Assembly: GCA_964586425.1 (NCBI GenBank)
Contig: CAZPHI010000066.1
Span: 1 to 11,352, forward strand
Direction: 5' to 3'
Length of the DNA stretch: 11,352 nt
DNA from: CAZPHI01 sp964586425
GTDB lineage: Bacteria; Bacillota; Clostridia; Lachnospirales; Lachnospiraceae
The notes beneath the pieces were generated by a model. The model made no database searches. It was given only the letters and a program-made list of their open reading frames with translations, and was not told the origin of the DNA. Each line of letters opens with the position of its first letter. Within the stretch, counting starts at the first letter, position 1. This document shows, in pieces, positions 1 through 7,042 of this stretch. The translations under genes were made by a program, and so were the position numbers.

Positions 1-373
1 AGTTTTCATCTAAAATATTTTTTAGTTTGTCACTAAAATTTGATTGGATGGTTGTTTGAATATAGGGTTTTATATACCAAGCTTTTAATCCCATTTCTCT
101 CATATAATTTCCTACAGTTTTTTCACTAATCACTTCACCTTTTTCTTGCAAAATGGAAGTGATTTTAGGTGCTCCATAGATATCATTTGATTCTTGGTGT
201 ATATCTCTAATATGCTCCATTCGTTGCTCTTTTTTTAATTTTGTATCACATGGTTTTTTCTTTCTAAATGAGTAATAACCATTTCTTGAAACGCCTAATA
301 TTCTAAGCACTCCACTAACATTAAGACGGCGTCCGTCATGTTTAGCTGCATCTTCAGCCTTTGCAACTTCCAT
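1..373 (-). CDS. IS3 transposase OrfB, N-terminal part (off left edge)
   Basis: My translation of the minus strand in the -1 frame relative to orfA gives about 124 codons from an ATG at 373 to the window edge with no stop. It contains the helix-turn-helix segment typical of IS3 OrfB ahead of the integrase core (HTH_21): residues reading SNDIYGAPKITSILQEKG followed by EKTVGNYMREMGLKAW. The rve/DDE domain, which holds the catalytic acidic residues, would follow beyond position 1. The frame is open back through the A7 tract at 412-418, so the working protein is probably an OrfAB fusion made by frameshifting, and the ATG at 373 may be used little or not at all. Whether the element is intact and active cannot be judged here. 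Confidence 0.85.
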   Translation of the reverse strand, partial: MEVAKAEDAAKHDGRRLNVSGVLRILGVSRNGYYSFRKKKPCDTKLKKEQRMEHIRDIHQESNDIYGAPKITSILQEKGEVISEKTVGNYMREMGLKAWYIKPYIQTTIQSNFSDKLKNILDEN

Positions 374-387
374 AAAATAAGCTTGTG

Positions 388-672
388 TTAGTTTCCCAGA
401 ATGCCGATTGCTTTTTTTAATATTTCTAAAGCATCCTGGGTATCACGCAATTCTCTTTTTACACGTGCTAATTCTTTTGCTTCATCGCTTGCATAGTTTC
501 CAGTACCTCTCGTTGAGACTACCCCTGTTTCGTCAGCTGCTTTTACCCAAGTGGTTAACGCTGTTTTGCTTGTACCTAATTTTTCAGCACATTTAGCTAA
601 TCCTAAATCCTTATGTTCATAATAATATTTTACTGCATCCTCTTTAAATTGTTTATCGTATTGGTTTCTCAT
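388..672 (-). CDS. IS3 transposase OrfA (DNA-binding subunit)
   Basis: This 94-residue protein has the HTH_Tnp_1 fold of IS3/IS911 OrfA proteins, which bind the element's ends. Residues about 8-50 (QFKEDAVKYYYEH, then CAEKLGTSKTALTTWV) form the helix-turn-helix. Residues about 62-90 (DEAKELARVKRELRDTQDAL) form the leucine-zipper-like coiled coil used for oligomerisation, ending in the conserved LKKAIGILG. The start is supported by an AAGGAGA ribosome binding site about 8 nt upstream, and a TATAAT hexamer lies roughly 30 nt upstream of the start. The length is normal for the family, and nothing suggests decay. Confidence 0.92.
   Translation of the reverse strand: MRNQYDKQFKEDAVKYYYEHKDLGLAKCAEKLGTSKTALTTWVKAADETGVVSTRGTGNYASDEAKELARVKRELRDTQDALEILKKAIGILGN
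412..418 (-). other. Programmed -1 ribosomal frameshift tract (A7) in IS3
   Basis: On the minus strand the orfA codons TTA AAA AAA GCA give the heptamer A_AAA_AAA followed by G, a classic slippery sequence. Slipping back one base puts ribosomes into AGC AAT CGG and onward into orfB, bypassing the orfA stop at 388-390. This is the mechanism known for IS3 elements. No stimulatory stem-loop was worked out. Confidence 0.75.
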
Positions 673-746
673 GGAAAGATCTCCTTCTTTTCTATTATCT
701 TATTATAACTATCTCTTAGAAATTTTCCACTTTTAACTTGTACTAT

Positions 747-1376
747 TTATATACTACCATCAGTCTTAACAAATACAAGTAAGGCTCCTATCGCATAATT
801 TCCAGTTAATAATGGTGCAACAATATATCTCATTCTTTTCAACGGACCGGCTCCGCAGACTGCCGCACTTTCTTCCAAATTACCACTTATATTAAGCAAA
901 GCATTTTTTAATATATTAAGCATAAATGGAAAAACATGAAAGCTCATAATCAAAACAAGTCCTCCCAATGAAAGAAGACTTTCTGATATTCTACCTGTAG
1001 ACGGAAATAACTGTTGAAATAGTCCTCTTTTTTGAAGGAACAAAATCCATCCCATAGAAGATATATATGGTGGAGTCATGAATGGAATCATCAATACAAT
1101 ATCAAGCCATTTGTGTCGTGCATATTTTGTTCGTACTAATATGAATGCAAGTGGAATAGCAATAACAGATGAAACTATAACAACTAGTGCACCTAATATC
1201 AGCGAATTGGTAATTGTTTTTACATTACTGCTATCTGTTATTATGCTAATCGCATTAGAAAAATCAAGGCGGCCGTTAATTATGACCGCCTCTCCAAATA
1301 ATGCAATAATTGGAATAATAATAAAGAAAGTTAATAGCAGCAGTAAAAAGATACATTTTGTATTTTTCTTTGACAT
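747..1376 (-). pseudogene. ABC importer permease (FbpB/AfuB type), 3' half lost to IS3 insertion
   Basis: The 209 residues are the first half of a permease of the ferric-iron/AfuB class. Family members are usually about 500-560 residues with two homologous permease halves. Visible are an N-terminal membrane helix (about 8-28), further helices, and the EAA loop that docks on the ATPase (about 167-190: EESAAVCGAGPLKRMRYIVAP). Family-like sequence continues to LLVFVKT and then stops in an unrelated DGSI tail and a TAA at the IS border. The whole second half, including the second EAA loop, is missing from this locus. The start at 1376 follows the substrate-binding gene by 25 nt, so it was the third gene of a leftward ATPase-binding protein-permease operon. 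A functional transporter from this locus is unlikely unless the element excises or another permease substitutes. Confidence 0.82.
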
Positions 1377-1401
1377 AATTTATCTCTCTTCTGCAATTTA
1401 A

Positions 1402-2508
1402 TTATTTACATAAATTAACAAGTTTTGATGCAATATCATCTGAATTCTTCATCATCCAAGTCCAATCAGTCTTTAACTGTGGAATCTCACTAACATTAGA
1501 ACGATTAGTACAAGGGACATCTGTTCTACCTGGAAGAAGATATGCATCAGCCACCATCTTCTGTGCTTCATCACTTAATAAGTAATCCATAAATGCTTTG
1601 GCGTTATCAACATTTTTGCTAGTCTTTAAAATCATTGCAGGTCTTGGATTAATTACAGTACCTGATTTTGGATAATATATCTGAAGTGGTTCACCCTTAG
1701 CAATTGATGAATATGCGTTGTAATCAACACCTGCTACAAGGATACCTTTTTCACCTGTTGTTACAGAAGCAAGTGCTGCTTTATTGGCACCAGCATTGTA
1801 CAAACCATTCTTTGCCATATTCTCAAATGCCGCAAAATTACTATTATTTGAATACATATATCCAGCAAGGAAATCTTTACAAGCACCTGATTTTTGTGGA
1901 TCTGGTATTGCTATATCATCTGCATATTTGCTATCAGCAAGCTCGGCCCAATCAGCATCCAAATTACTATATATAGTTGTATTATAGATAACACCTACTG
2001 CTGATGCGCTTGTTCCATAGATTTGTTTGTTGCTTTCTGTCCAGTTTCCATACATCTTGCTTGCATTATATGGAACATAAGTCATTAACTTGTTCTCGTT
2101 CTCTAAAGAAAGTCCATCTGACCATGATGCAAGAACAACCACATCAGCAACTGGATTATCTTTTTCTGCTTCAAGTCTTGCAAGGATCTCACCTGTTGTA
2201 CCTTCAAAAAGTTCAACATCAATTCCAGTTTTTTTCTTAAAACCTTCTACGTACTTTGTATTGAGTCCTGATGGACTTGGCATGTATACAACAACCTTTC
2301 CACTCAATGATTTCTCATAGTTTGGAGATGATGGTTCATCTGTTTTGGCAATTGTGTTGACCTTTGTTTCTGCCTGTGTTGCTGCTGCAACTGTAGTTGT
2401 GTTTGAATCATTACCTGTTGTACTGCTTGTCTCTGTACTTCCACAAGCTGCAAGGCCTAAGCACATTGTCATTGATAATGCTAGTGCTGCGAATCTCTTT
2501 AATCTCAT
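1402..2508 (-). CDS. ABC transporter substrate-binding lipoprotein (Fe3+/AfuA/phosphonate-type)
   Basis: This 368-residue extracellular receptor belongs to an ABC importer. A lipoprotein signal peptide is clear: Lys/Arg start, hydrophobic 6-20, then lipobox L19-A20-A21-C22, with C22 the likely lipidated residue. A Ser/Thr/Asn-rich linker (about 23-65) follows, then a type-2 periplasmic-binding fold. The segment YYPKSGTVINPRPAMILK (about 278-295) and the following KAFMDYLLSDEAQ are typical of the iron(III), AfuA and 2-aminoethylphosphonate receptors. An AGGAGGA site 4-5 nt ahead supports the start. It lies 15 nt after the ATPase gene and 25 nt before the broken permease gene. The ligand cannot be read from sequence: iron, a sugar phosphate, a phosphonate or another small anion all fit the family. 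Confidence 0.85.
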   Translation of the reverse strand: MRLKRFAALALSMTMCLGLAACGSTETSSTTGNDSNTTTVAAATQAETKVNTIAKTDEPSSPNYEKSLSGKVVVYMPSPSGLNTKYVEGFKKKTGIDVELFEGTTGEILARLEAEKDNPVADVVVLASWSDGLSLENENKLMTYVPYNASKMYGNWTESNKQIYGTSASAVGVIYNTTIYSNLDADWAELADSKYADDIAIPDPQKSGACKDFLAGYMYSNNSNFAAFENMAKNGLYNAGANKAALASVTTGEKGILVAGVDYNAYSSIAKGEPLQIYYPKSGTVINPRPAMILKTSKNVDNAKAFMDYLLSDEAQKMVADAYLLPGRTDVPCTNRSNVSEIPQLKTDWTWMMKNSDDIASKLVNLCK

Positions 2509-2523
2509 AATTTCCTCCTGTTT

Positions 2524-3480
2524 TTAAAACTCATAGATATCTTTTTTATTTACATAAATGTTAACCATACTTCCAACTTTCATTTTCTCTAAAGAATGGT
2601 GTAACCATTTTGTACCATTGTACTGTAATATATTCTCATAATCAGTTCCCATATACTGGCTACTTATTACTTTGCTCTCATATGAGAGCATATGCTCATC
2701 TTTTCCAGTATTTCCTGCTTCAGGTCTAAACATGTGATTCTCATCTATCCAATTAGATTTTCCTACAAAAGCAGCTACAAACTTACTTTTAAGTGATTTA
2801 TAAAGCATCTCAGGACTGCTGTTCTGTTCTATCTTCCCTTGATTTAGCACGACTATAGAATCACTCATTCCCATTGCTTCACTTTGATCATGTGTTACAA
2901 ATACTGATGTGACGCCCATCTGTGTTGTAATGTTTCTGATTTCTGTACGCATCTCATCTCTTAAGATAGCATCCAATGCAGATAATGGTTCATCAAACAA
3001 TATACATTGTGGTTTTTGAGCCATAGCCCTTGCGAATGATACACGTTGCTGTTGTCCGCCGCTCAATTTGTCAGGATATCTATTCCATAGTTCCTGAAGC
3101 TTGACAATTTCCAACGCCTCCATCACTCTTTCTTTCAGATGCTCTGTATCCCGATGTGCTCTAAGTCCGAATGCAACGTTCTCAAAAACTGTCATGTGTG
3201 GCCATAAAGCAAAATCTTGAAAAACAAATCCTATTTTTCTTTTTTCCGGCGGTATATTAATCTTTTTTTCACTTGAAAACATACATATATCGTCAAAATA
3301 AATTTCTCCACTATCAGGTGTATCAAGTCCTGCTATCATTCTTAATAATGTGGTTTTACCACATCCTGACGGTCCCAATAATGTTGTAAAAGATTTATCT
3401 TCAATTTCAAGATTTAAGTCTTGAATAACATATGTATCTTTCTGAAATGATTTAAATAGATGATCAATTGTAATCTTCAT
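2524..3480 (-). CDS. ABC transporter ATP-binding protein (Fe3+/polyamine-type, with TOBE domain)
   Basis: This 318-residue cytoplasmic ATPase powers the adjacent importer. The nucleotide-binding set is complete: Walker A GPSGCGKT (36-43), Q-loop FVFQDF (85-90), ABC signature LSGGQQQR (139-146), Walker B CILFDEP (159-165), D-loop SALD (167-170) and switch histidine in THD (H197). Residues from about 235 form a TOBE-like regulatory tail found in the CUT1/iron(III)/spermidine class. The start has a GGAG site (GAATGGAGAATAG) upstream. It is the first gene of the leftward operon with the receptor (15-nt gap) and the truncated permease. A terminator to its right, serving the dehydratase operon, suggests it has its own promoter in 3481-3590. 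The gene itself shows no damage. Confidence 0.93.
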   Translation of the reverse strand: MKITIDHLFKSFQKDTYVIQDLNLEIEDKSFTTLLGPSGCGKTTLLRMIAGLDTPDSGEIYFDDICMFSSEKKINIPPEKRKIGFVFQDFALWPHMTVFENVAFGLRAHRDTEHLKERVMEALEIVKLQELWNRYPDKLSGGQQQRVSFARAMAQKPQCILFDEPLSALDAILRDEMRTEIRNITTQMGVTSVFVTHDQSEAMGMSDSIVVLNQGKIEQNSSPEMLYKSLKSKFVAAFVGKSNWIDENHMFRPEAGNTGKDEHMLSYESKVISSQYMGTDYENILQYNGTKWLHHSLEKMKVGSMVNIYVNKKDIYEF

Positions 3481-3500
3481 TTCTATTCTCCATTCATCAA

Positions 3501-3538
3501 TAGTCTCGAATGTTAAATATAGTCTCGCAATGTAAAAT
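3501..3538. repeat. Direct repeat upstream of the ABC operon (TAGTCTCG x2, 19-nt period)
   Basis: Two copies of TAGTCTCG begin at 3501 and 3520, followed by near-identical arms (AATGTTAAAT versus CAATGTAAAAT). The 19-nt spacing is close to two helical turns. They lie 21 to about 58 nt upstream of the ATPase start codon, where a regulator could bind in tandem. No recognised regulator gene sits beside them. I found no convincing -35/-10 pair here; TATATT between the repeats (minus strand) is only a weak -10 candidate. Confidence 0.6.
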
Positions 3539-3588
3539 CTAATATCATTCTTAACCCTTAATTATGTAAATAATTGTAAAATCCATGC

Positions 3589-3633
3589 AAAAAAGCCGTC
3601 GCATAAAGATTATCAAATCTTTACAGCAACGGC
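3589..3633 (-). terminator. Rho-independent terminator of the gntP-dehydratase operon
   Basis: Read on the minus strand, GCCGTTGC pairs with GCGACGGC (one G-U wobble). The stem continues through TGTAAAGATT against AATCTTTAT around a short loop, and a run of six T follows. The hairpin starts 26 nt after the dehydratase stop codon. It insulates this operon from the ABC operon transcribed in the same direction. Confidence 0.92.
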
Positions 3634-3659
3634 CTTATCTATAAATATTCAGTTAGTAA

Positions 3660-5405
3660 TTAATAATCCAAATATGCGCCTTTCATTGGGCTTGTTGCGT
3701 GTTCACTAAACATTCTCAGCACGCCTTTTTTGTATTTCTTTTCTCTAGGTTTCCAGTTAGTCTTTCTCTCTTTAAGTATCTCATCAATTTCCTGCATTGA
3801 CTTTCTTTCACCTTTAATACCTATAATGTTGAGTTTTCTCTCCATTACATCTATCTCAATTATATCGCCTTCTTCGACAAGTGCGATTGGACCACAATCT
3901 GAGGCTTCGGGACTACAGTGTCCGATAACTGGTCCAGTTGATGCTCCAGAGAATCTACCATCCGTTATAAGCGCAATACTCTTACCTAATTCCTTATCGC
4001 TGCTGATAGCCTCAGATGTATAAAACATTTCTGGCATACCGCTTGCCTTTGGTCCTTCATAACGAATGAACACTGCATCACCTTTTTGTACTTTATGATG
4101 AAGAACCGCATCCAGACATTCTTCCTCACTGTCAAATGGTCTTGCATTCAAGACAGCTTTAAACATCTCCTTCGGGCAGGCTGTATGTTTGATAACAGCG
4201 CCTTCTGGTGCAAGATTACCTCTAAGAATAGCAATACTTCCATCTGTACCAATTGCCTGGTCGTATGGCTTAATTATATCTTCTTTGGTAAGTTTAATTC
4301 CATATCGCATATTGAATTTGTCAAGCCATGCATTGCATCTGTCATAAAATCCATTATTTCTTAATTCTTCCAGGTTCTCGCCTAATGTCTTTCCTGTAAC
4401 AGTCATTACATCAAGATGTAGATGTTCTTTTATCTCTTCCATTATTGCTGGAACTCCACCAGCATAATAGAATACTTCAGCTGGCCATTCACCTGCTGGT
4501 CTAATATTCAATAAATAATGTGCTCCTCTATGCAATTTGTCAAAGGTATCACCCGTAACTTCTAATCCAAATTCATGAGCTAATGCTGGAATATGGAGCA
4601 GACAATTTGTACTTCCTGAGATTGCAGCATGAACCATAATTGCATTCTCAAAGCTTTCCATTGTTACAATATCACTTGGTTTCATATTATCCATACGTGC
4701 TATTTTAACAGAAAGTTCTCCCGCCTGTCTTGCATAATCAAGTAAATCTGGACTTGTGGCTGGCATTAATGCACTGCCTGGTAATGCTAAGCCTAATGCT
4801 TCTGCCATAATCTGCATAGTAGAAGCAGTTCCAATGAATGAGCATGCACCACAGCTTGGGCAGGCATTACATTTTGCCCAATCAAGCTTCTCTTTTCCAA
4901 TCTCGCCTCTTTCATACTTTGCGCTGTACATGCCCAGCTGCTCAAGCGTTAACATGTCTGGTCCTGCATTCATCGTTCCGCCTGGAACTACTATTGAAGG
5001 TATATCAACACGCGCAAGTCCCATAAGATTACCCGGCATACCTTTATCGCAGCTTGATATATATATTCCTGCATCGAATGGTGTAGCATTCTCGTGAATT
5101 TCAATCATATTAGCTATCATCTCTCTACTTACAAGACTATAGTTAATTCCATCTGTACCCTGACTTTCTCCATCGCAGATATCTGTACAATAATATCTCG
5201 CCCCATGTCCACCTGCTGAATCAATTCCTTTTCTTACTTCATCAATAAGTATATCAAGATGACCACTTCCCGGATGACTATCGCCAAATGTGCTTTCAAT
5301 CATCACCTGCGGTTTTGATAAATCCTCTTTTTTCCAACCAGTTCCGATTCTTAACGGATCAAGTTCTGGTGCTAATCTTCTCATTTCCTGACTTTTTAAC
5401 TCCAT
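3660..5405 (-). CDS. IlvD/Edd-family sugar-acid dehydratase (YjhG/YagF-like)
   Basis: This 581-residue cytoplasmic Fe-S enzyme should remove water from a 2,3-dihydroxy acid, giving a 2-keto-3-deoxy acid. Family motifs are CDGESQGTDG (77-86), SSCDKGMPG (117-125, with C119 and candidate carboxylated K121), CNACPSCGACSF (179-190, C188 a likely cluster ligand), VHAAISGSTN (258-267), RYEGPKASGMPEM (448-460, E459 a likely metal ligand) and TDGRFSGAST (481-490, S486 the expected catalytic serine). The first cluster cysteine of true dihydroxy-acid dehydratases (PCN motif) is absent: P45-G46-S47-G48-H49 stands there. From memory YjhG also lacks it, and shares GSTN-LLHIPA and MTVTG-TL-ENL stretches. 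With a GntP gene 36 nt upstream, an aldonate (xylonate, gluconate or similar) is likelier than branched-chain amino acid synthesis. An AGGAGG site supports the start. The exact substrate is unresolved. Confidence 0.85.
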   Translation of the reverse strand: MELKSQEMRRLAPELDPLRIGTGWKKEDLSKPQVMIESTFGDSHPGSGHLDILIDEVRKGIDSAGGHGARYYCTDICDGESQGTDGINYSLVSREMIANMIEIHENATPFDAGIYISSCDKGMPGNLMGLARVDIPSIVVPGGTMNAGPDMLTLEQLGMYSAKYERGEIGKEKLDWAKCNACPSCGACSFIGTASTMQIMAEALGLALPGSALMPATSPDLLDYARQAGELSVKIARMDNMKPSDIVTMESFENAIMVHAAISGSTNCLLHIPALAHEFGLEVTGDTFDKLHRGAHYLLNIRPAGEWPAEVFYYAGGVPAIMEEIKEHLHLDVMTVTGKTLGENLEELRNNGFYDRCNAWLDKFNMRYGIKLTKEDIIKPYDQAIGTDGSIAILRGNLAPEGAVIKHTACPKEMFKAVLNARPFDSEEECLDAVLHHKVQKGDAVFIRYEGPKASGMPEMFYTSEAISSDKELGKSIALITDGRFSGASTGPVIGHCSPEASDCGPIALVEEGDIIEIDVMERKLNIIGIKGERKSMQEIDEILKERKTNWKPREKKYKKGVLRMFSEHATSPMKGAYLDY

Positions 5406-5441
5406 ACTACCTCCTACCTTTCAACTGAGTGTTAACAGCAT

Positions 5442-6800
5442 TTATACAAAGAACGAAATAATCAATGCTACTATAAAACCTGAAGCTCCTACTAAGGTCT
5501 CCATAATTGTCCATGTTTTAAGTGTTGTCTTCTCATCCATTCCAACCAAAGATTTTACCAGCCAGAAGCCTGAATCATTGAAGTGTGAGCAAACTGTTGC
5601 GCCACCGGCGATTGCTGCTGTAACACATGCAAGATAGATTGGTGAATACGCTCCAATTCCTGGCATAGCTGCAATAATACCTGCTGCCATTGTCATAGCT
5701 ACTGTAGATGAACCAACACAGATTCTTACTAATGCTGCAACGATAAATGCTATTACAACCAATGGAAGGTTTGCAGATGATACTGCGTTACCAATTACAT
5801 CACCAAGTCCTGAATACTGAAGCATGTAACGTAATACACCACCACATGCAGTTACAAGTAGAATCAAGCCTGTAGGCTCTAACGATTTTGTCATGATTTT
5901 TTCAAGTTCTGCCATCTTATATCCACGTTTGAGTCCCAGAAGAAGCATTGCAATTACTGTTGCGATAAGAAGTGCTACAAAAGGTTCTCCGAGGAATGCT
6001 ACAACTGGCTGGATTCCTGATAAAGCAGGAACTACACCTGCTACTGATTTTAATACAATCAATAATAATGGAATAAGTATGATTGAAACAATCATCCAAA
6101 AGCTTGGAAGTTTTGATTCATCAATATCTTCCTGATTAGCAATATGCTCTGGAACAGGCACGTTGTATTTTTTTCCACATATTGAGCCCCATACAGGACC
6201 TGCAATAATCATTGCAACTGTTCCACAGATAATACCAATTAGGATAACCCATCCCAAATCAACATTAAGCATTGTCGCTACAAGTACCGGACCAGGTGTT
6301 GGCGGAATAAATGCATGTCCGACTGCTAGTCCTGCAAGAAGTGGAATAGCATAAAATAAAGATGATCTGCTAGTTCTTTTTGCTAACGAGAATGCAAGCG
6401 GAATAAGTATAATCAAACCTGCATCAAAGAATACTGGCATTGCGATTACGAGGCCTGTAATTCCAAGCGCCCATGCTGCCTTTTTGTCGCCAAATTTCTT
6501 CACCATCGTTACGGCAAGTGTCTGTGCTCCACCGGATGTCTCAAGTATTGCTCCAAACATTGAACCCAGACCGACTAGTAATGCTATACCTTTAAGCGTA
6601 TTACCAATACCATCATTAACTGCTGTTACAATTTGTGAAAAAGGCATTCCTGCGATTAATCCGATTACAATTGCACCAATTAAAATCGAAATAATAGCGT
6701 GCACTTTCAATACGATGATAAGTGCGAGTAACACTGCAAGACCTACTACTGCTGCAATAATTAATCTTGCTGAATCAAGTGTTGCGATCTCTTCTACCAT
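5442..6800 (-). CDS. GntP-family gluconate/sugar-acid permease
   Basis: This 452-residue polytopic membrane protein imports gluconate or related hydroxy acids by proton symport. It is built of many hydrophobic helices. GntP signatures are FIPPTPGPVLVATML in the first half (compare PPHPGP in E. coli members) and SHFNDSGFWLVKSL near the C-terminus. Its length matches the roughly 440-450 residues of the family. I chose the start at 6800 because AAGGAGGA lies 5 nt ahead of it. An in-frame ATG at 6857 would add 19 polar residues (starting MFNKKEF) but has no ribosome binding site and sits about 13 nt from the predicted transcript start. It is the first gene of a two-gene operon with the dehydratase and is probably repressed by the adjacent GntR protein. 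Confidence 0.92.
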   Translation of the reverse strand: MVEEIATLDSARLIIAAVVGLAVLLALIIVLKVHAIISILIGAIVIGLIAGMPFSQIVTAVNDGIGNTLKGIALLVGLGSMFGAILETSGGAQTLAVTMVKKFGDKKAAWALGITGLVIAMPVFFDAGLIILIPLAFSLAKRTSRSSLFYAIPLLAGLAVGHAFIPPTPGPVLVATMLNVDLGWVILIGIICGTVAMIIAGPVWGSICGKKYNVPVPEHIANQEDIDESKLPSFWMIVSIILIPLLLIVLKSVAGVVPALSGIQPVVAFLGEPFVALLIATVIAMLLLGLKRGYKMAELEKIMTKSLEPTGLILLVTACGGVLRYMLQYSGLGDVIGNAVSSANLPLVVIAFIVAALVRICVGSSTVAMTMAAGIIAAMPGIGAYSPIYLACVTAAIAGGATVCSHFNDSGFWLVKSLVGMDEKTTLKTWTIMETLVGASGFIVALIISFFV

Positions 6801-6805
6801 AAAAA

Positions 6806-6813
6806 TCCTCCTT
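6806..6813 (-). promoter_or_regulatory. Ribosome binding site that fixes the gntP start
   Basis: Minus-strand AAGGAGGA followed by five T and ATG (6800). It decides for the shorter gntP product over the upstream in-frame ATG at 6857, which has nothing comparable before it. Confidence 0.88.
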
Positions 6814-6857
6814 TTTGTTAAAACATACTTTAGTAAAAACTCCTTTTTGTTAAACAT
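6808..6857 (-). repeat. Imperfect direct repeat in the gntP 5' leader
   Basis: CTCCTTTTTGTTAAAACAT (6808-6826) and CTCCTTTTTGTTAAACAT (6840-6857) are identical except for one extra A, with a 32-nt period. In the mRNA each copy contains AUGUUU-AAC-like sequence and a GGAG. The single-base difference makes the promoter-proximal copy read ATG TTT AAC (open, in frame with gntP) and the other ATG TTT TAA (start-Phe-stop at 6826-6818). It may be a simple local duplication or a translational control element. Confidence 0.7.
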
Positions 6858-6866
6858 CTGACTTAT
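6852..6866. promoter_or_regulatory. Weak third copy of the putative GntR operator
   Basis: AAACATCTGACTTAT matches 12 of 15 bases of the palindrome at 6905-6919. Its centre (6859) is 53 bp from that of the main site, about five helical turns, just downstream of the predicted transcription start. The right arm is degenerate, so it may be chance. Confidence 0.35.
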
Positions 6867-6876
6867 TTATATATTG

Positions 6877-6905
6877 ATTCTATTCTTTTTGTAAATTGGT
6901 GTCAA
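6877..6905 (-). promoter_or_regulatory. Sigma-70-type promoter of the gntP-dehydratase operon
   Basis: On the minus strand TTGACA (6905-6900), a 17-nt spacer and TAGAAT (6882-6877) form a near-consensus promoter. Transcription should begin near 6870, giving a leader of about 70 nt before the gntP start. The palindromic operator abuts and shares one base with the -35 box, which fits repression by blocking RNA polymerase. Confidence 0.85.
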
Positions 6906-6919
6906 TACATCTGATGTAT
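6905..6919. promoter_or_regulatory. Perfect palindromic operator, probably for the adjacent GntR regulator
   Basis: ATACATCTGATGTAT is a perfect 7+7 inverted repeat around one central base. It touches the -35 box of the gntP promoter and lies 128 bp from the end of the gntR gene. FCD-type GntR proteins bind short palindromes of this size as dimers. Assignment to this regulator rests on position and on partial copies nearby. Confidence 0.78.
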
Positions 6920-6941
6920 GTTTTATTTTTTTATCACTAAT

Positions 6942-6987
6942 CACATAAAAGAGGCGATTATTTTACATTTTGCCTCTTTTATTTGTG
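6942..6987 (-). terminator. Terminator hairpin after gntR (possibly bidirectional)
   Basis: ATAAAAGAGGC (6945-6955) and GCCTCTTTTAT (6972-6982) form an 11-bp stem with a 16-nt loop. Outer CAC/GTG bases could extend it past a small bulge. It lies about 60 nt past the gntR stop and upstream of the gntP promoter, so it should stop gntR read-through. The U-rich part falls within the stem arm rather than in a long free tail, so its strength is uncertain. Confidence 0.7.
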
Positions 6988-7042
6988 CATTTTATATAAA
7001 TTCATCTTTTTAATCGTAAAAATCTTATATATTTTTCATTGT

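Larger units (their letters stand above)
1..745 (-). mobile_element. IS3-family insertion sequence, partial (cut by left window edge)
   Basis: The stretch holds a complete orfA, an overlapping orfB in the -1 frame, and an A7 slippery tract between them, which is the standard IS3 architecture. The element is transcribed leftward and continues past position 1, so the DDE catalytic core and the distal terminus are outside the window. The near terminus cannot be fixed to the base. A stretch reading TAGTACAAGTTAAAAGTGG on the minus strand, starting at 745, resembles IS3-type ends. However, permease homology already seems to stop near 760, where a TG dinucleotide (minus strand, 762-761) could be the true tip. 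The other end, its inverted repeat and any target duplication cannot be seen. The element interrupts the ABC permease gene to its right. Confidence 0.88.

Noticed and set aside
1078..1401. 107-residue plus-strand ORF inside the permease gene
   Set aside because: Shadow frame of a clearly recognisable permease on the other strand.
1402..3480. Naming the ABC system an iron(III) importer
   Set aside because: Receptor and ATPase families also serve sugar phosphates, phosphonates and other anions, and no iron-specific context is present.
4756..5097. 113-residue plus-strand ORF inside the dehydratase gene
   Set aside because: Antisense to strongly conserved Fe-S motifs of the dehydratase; no independent support.
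3660..5405. Calling the dehydratase ilvD (branched-chain amino acid synthesis)
   Set aside because: No ilv or leu neighbours, the PCN cluster cysteine is missing, and it is in an operon with a GntP permease under a GntR regulator.
6801..6857. Long gntP reading frame starting at the ATG at 6857
   Set aside because: No ribosome binding site, only about 13 nt from the predicted transcript start, and the added residues are polar and unlike GntP proteins; AAGGAGGA before 6800 settles the start.
6801..6870. Riboswitch in the gntP leader
   Set aside because: The leader is only about 70 nt, AT-rich and lacks a conserved fold or terminator/anti-terminator pair that I recognise; the duplication explains its structure.
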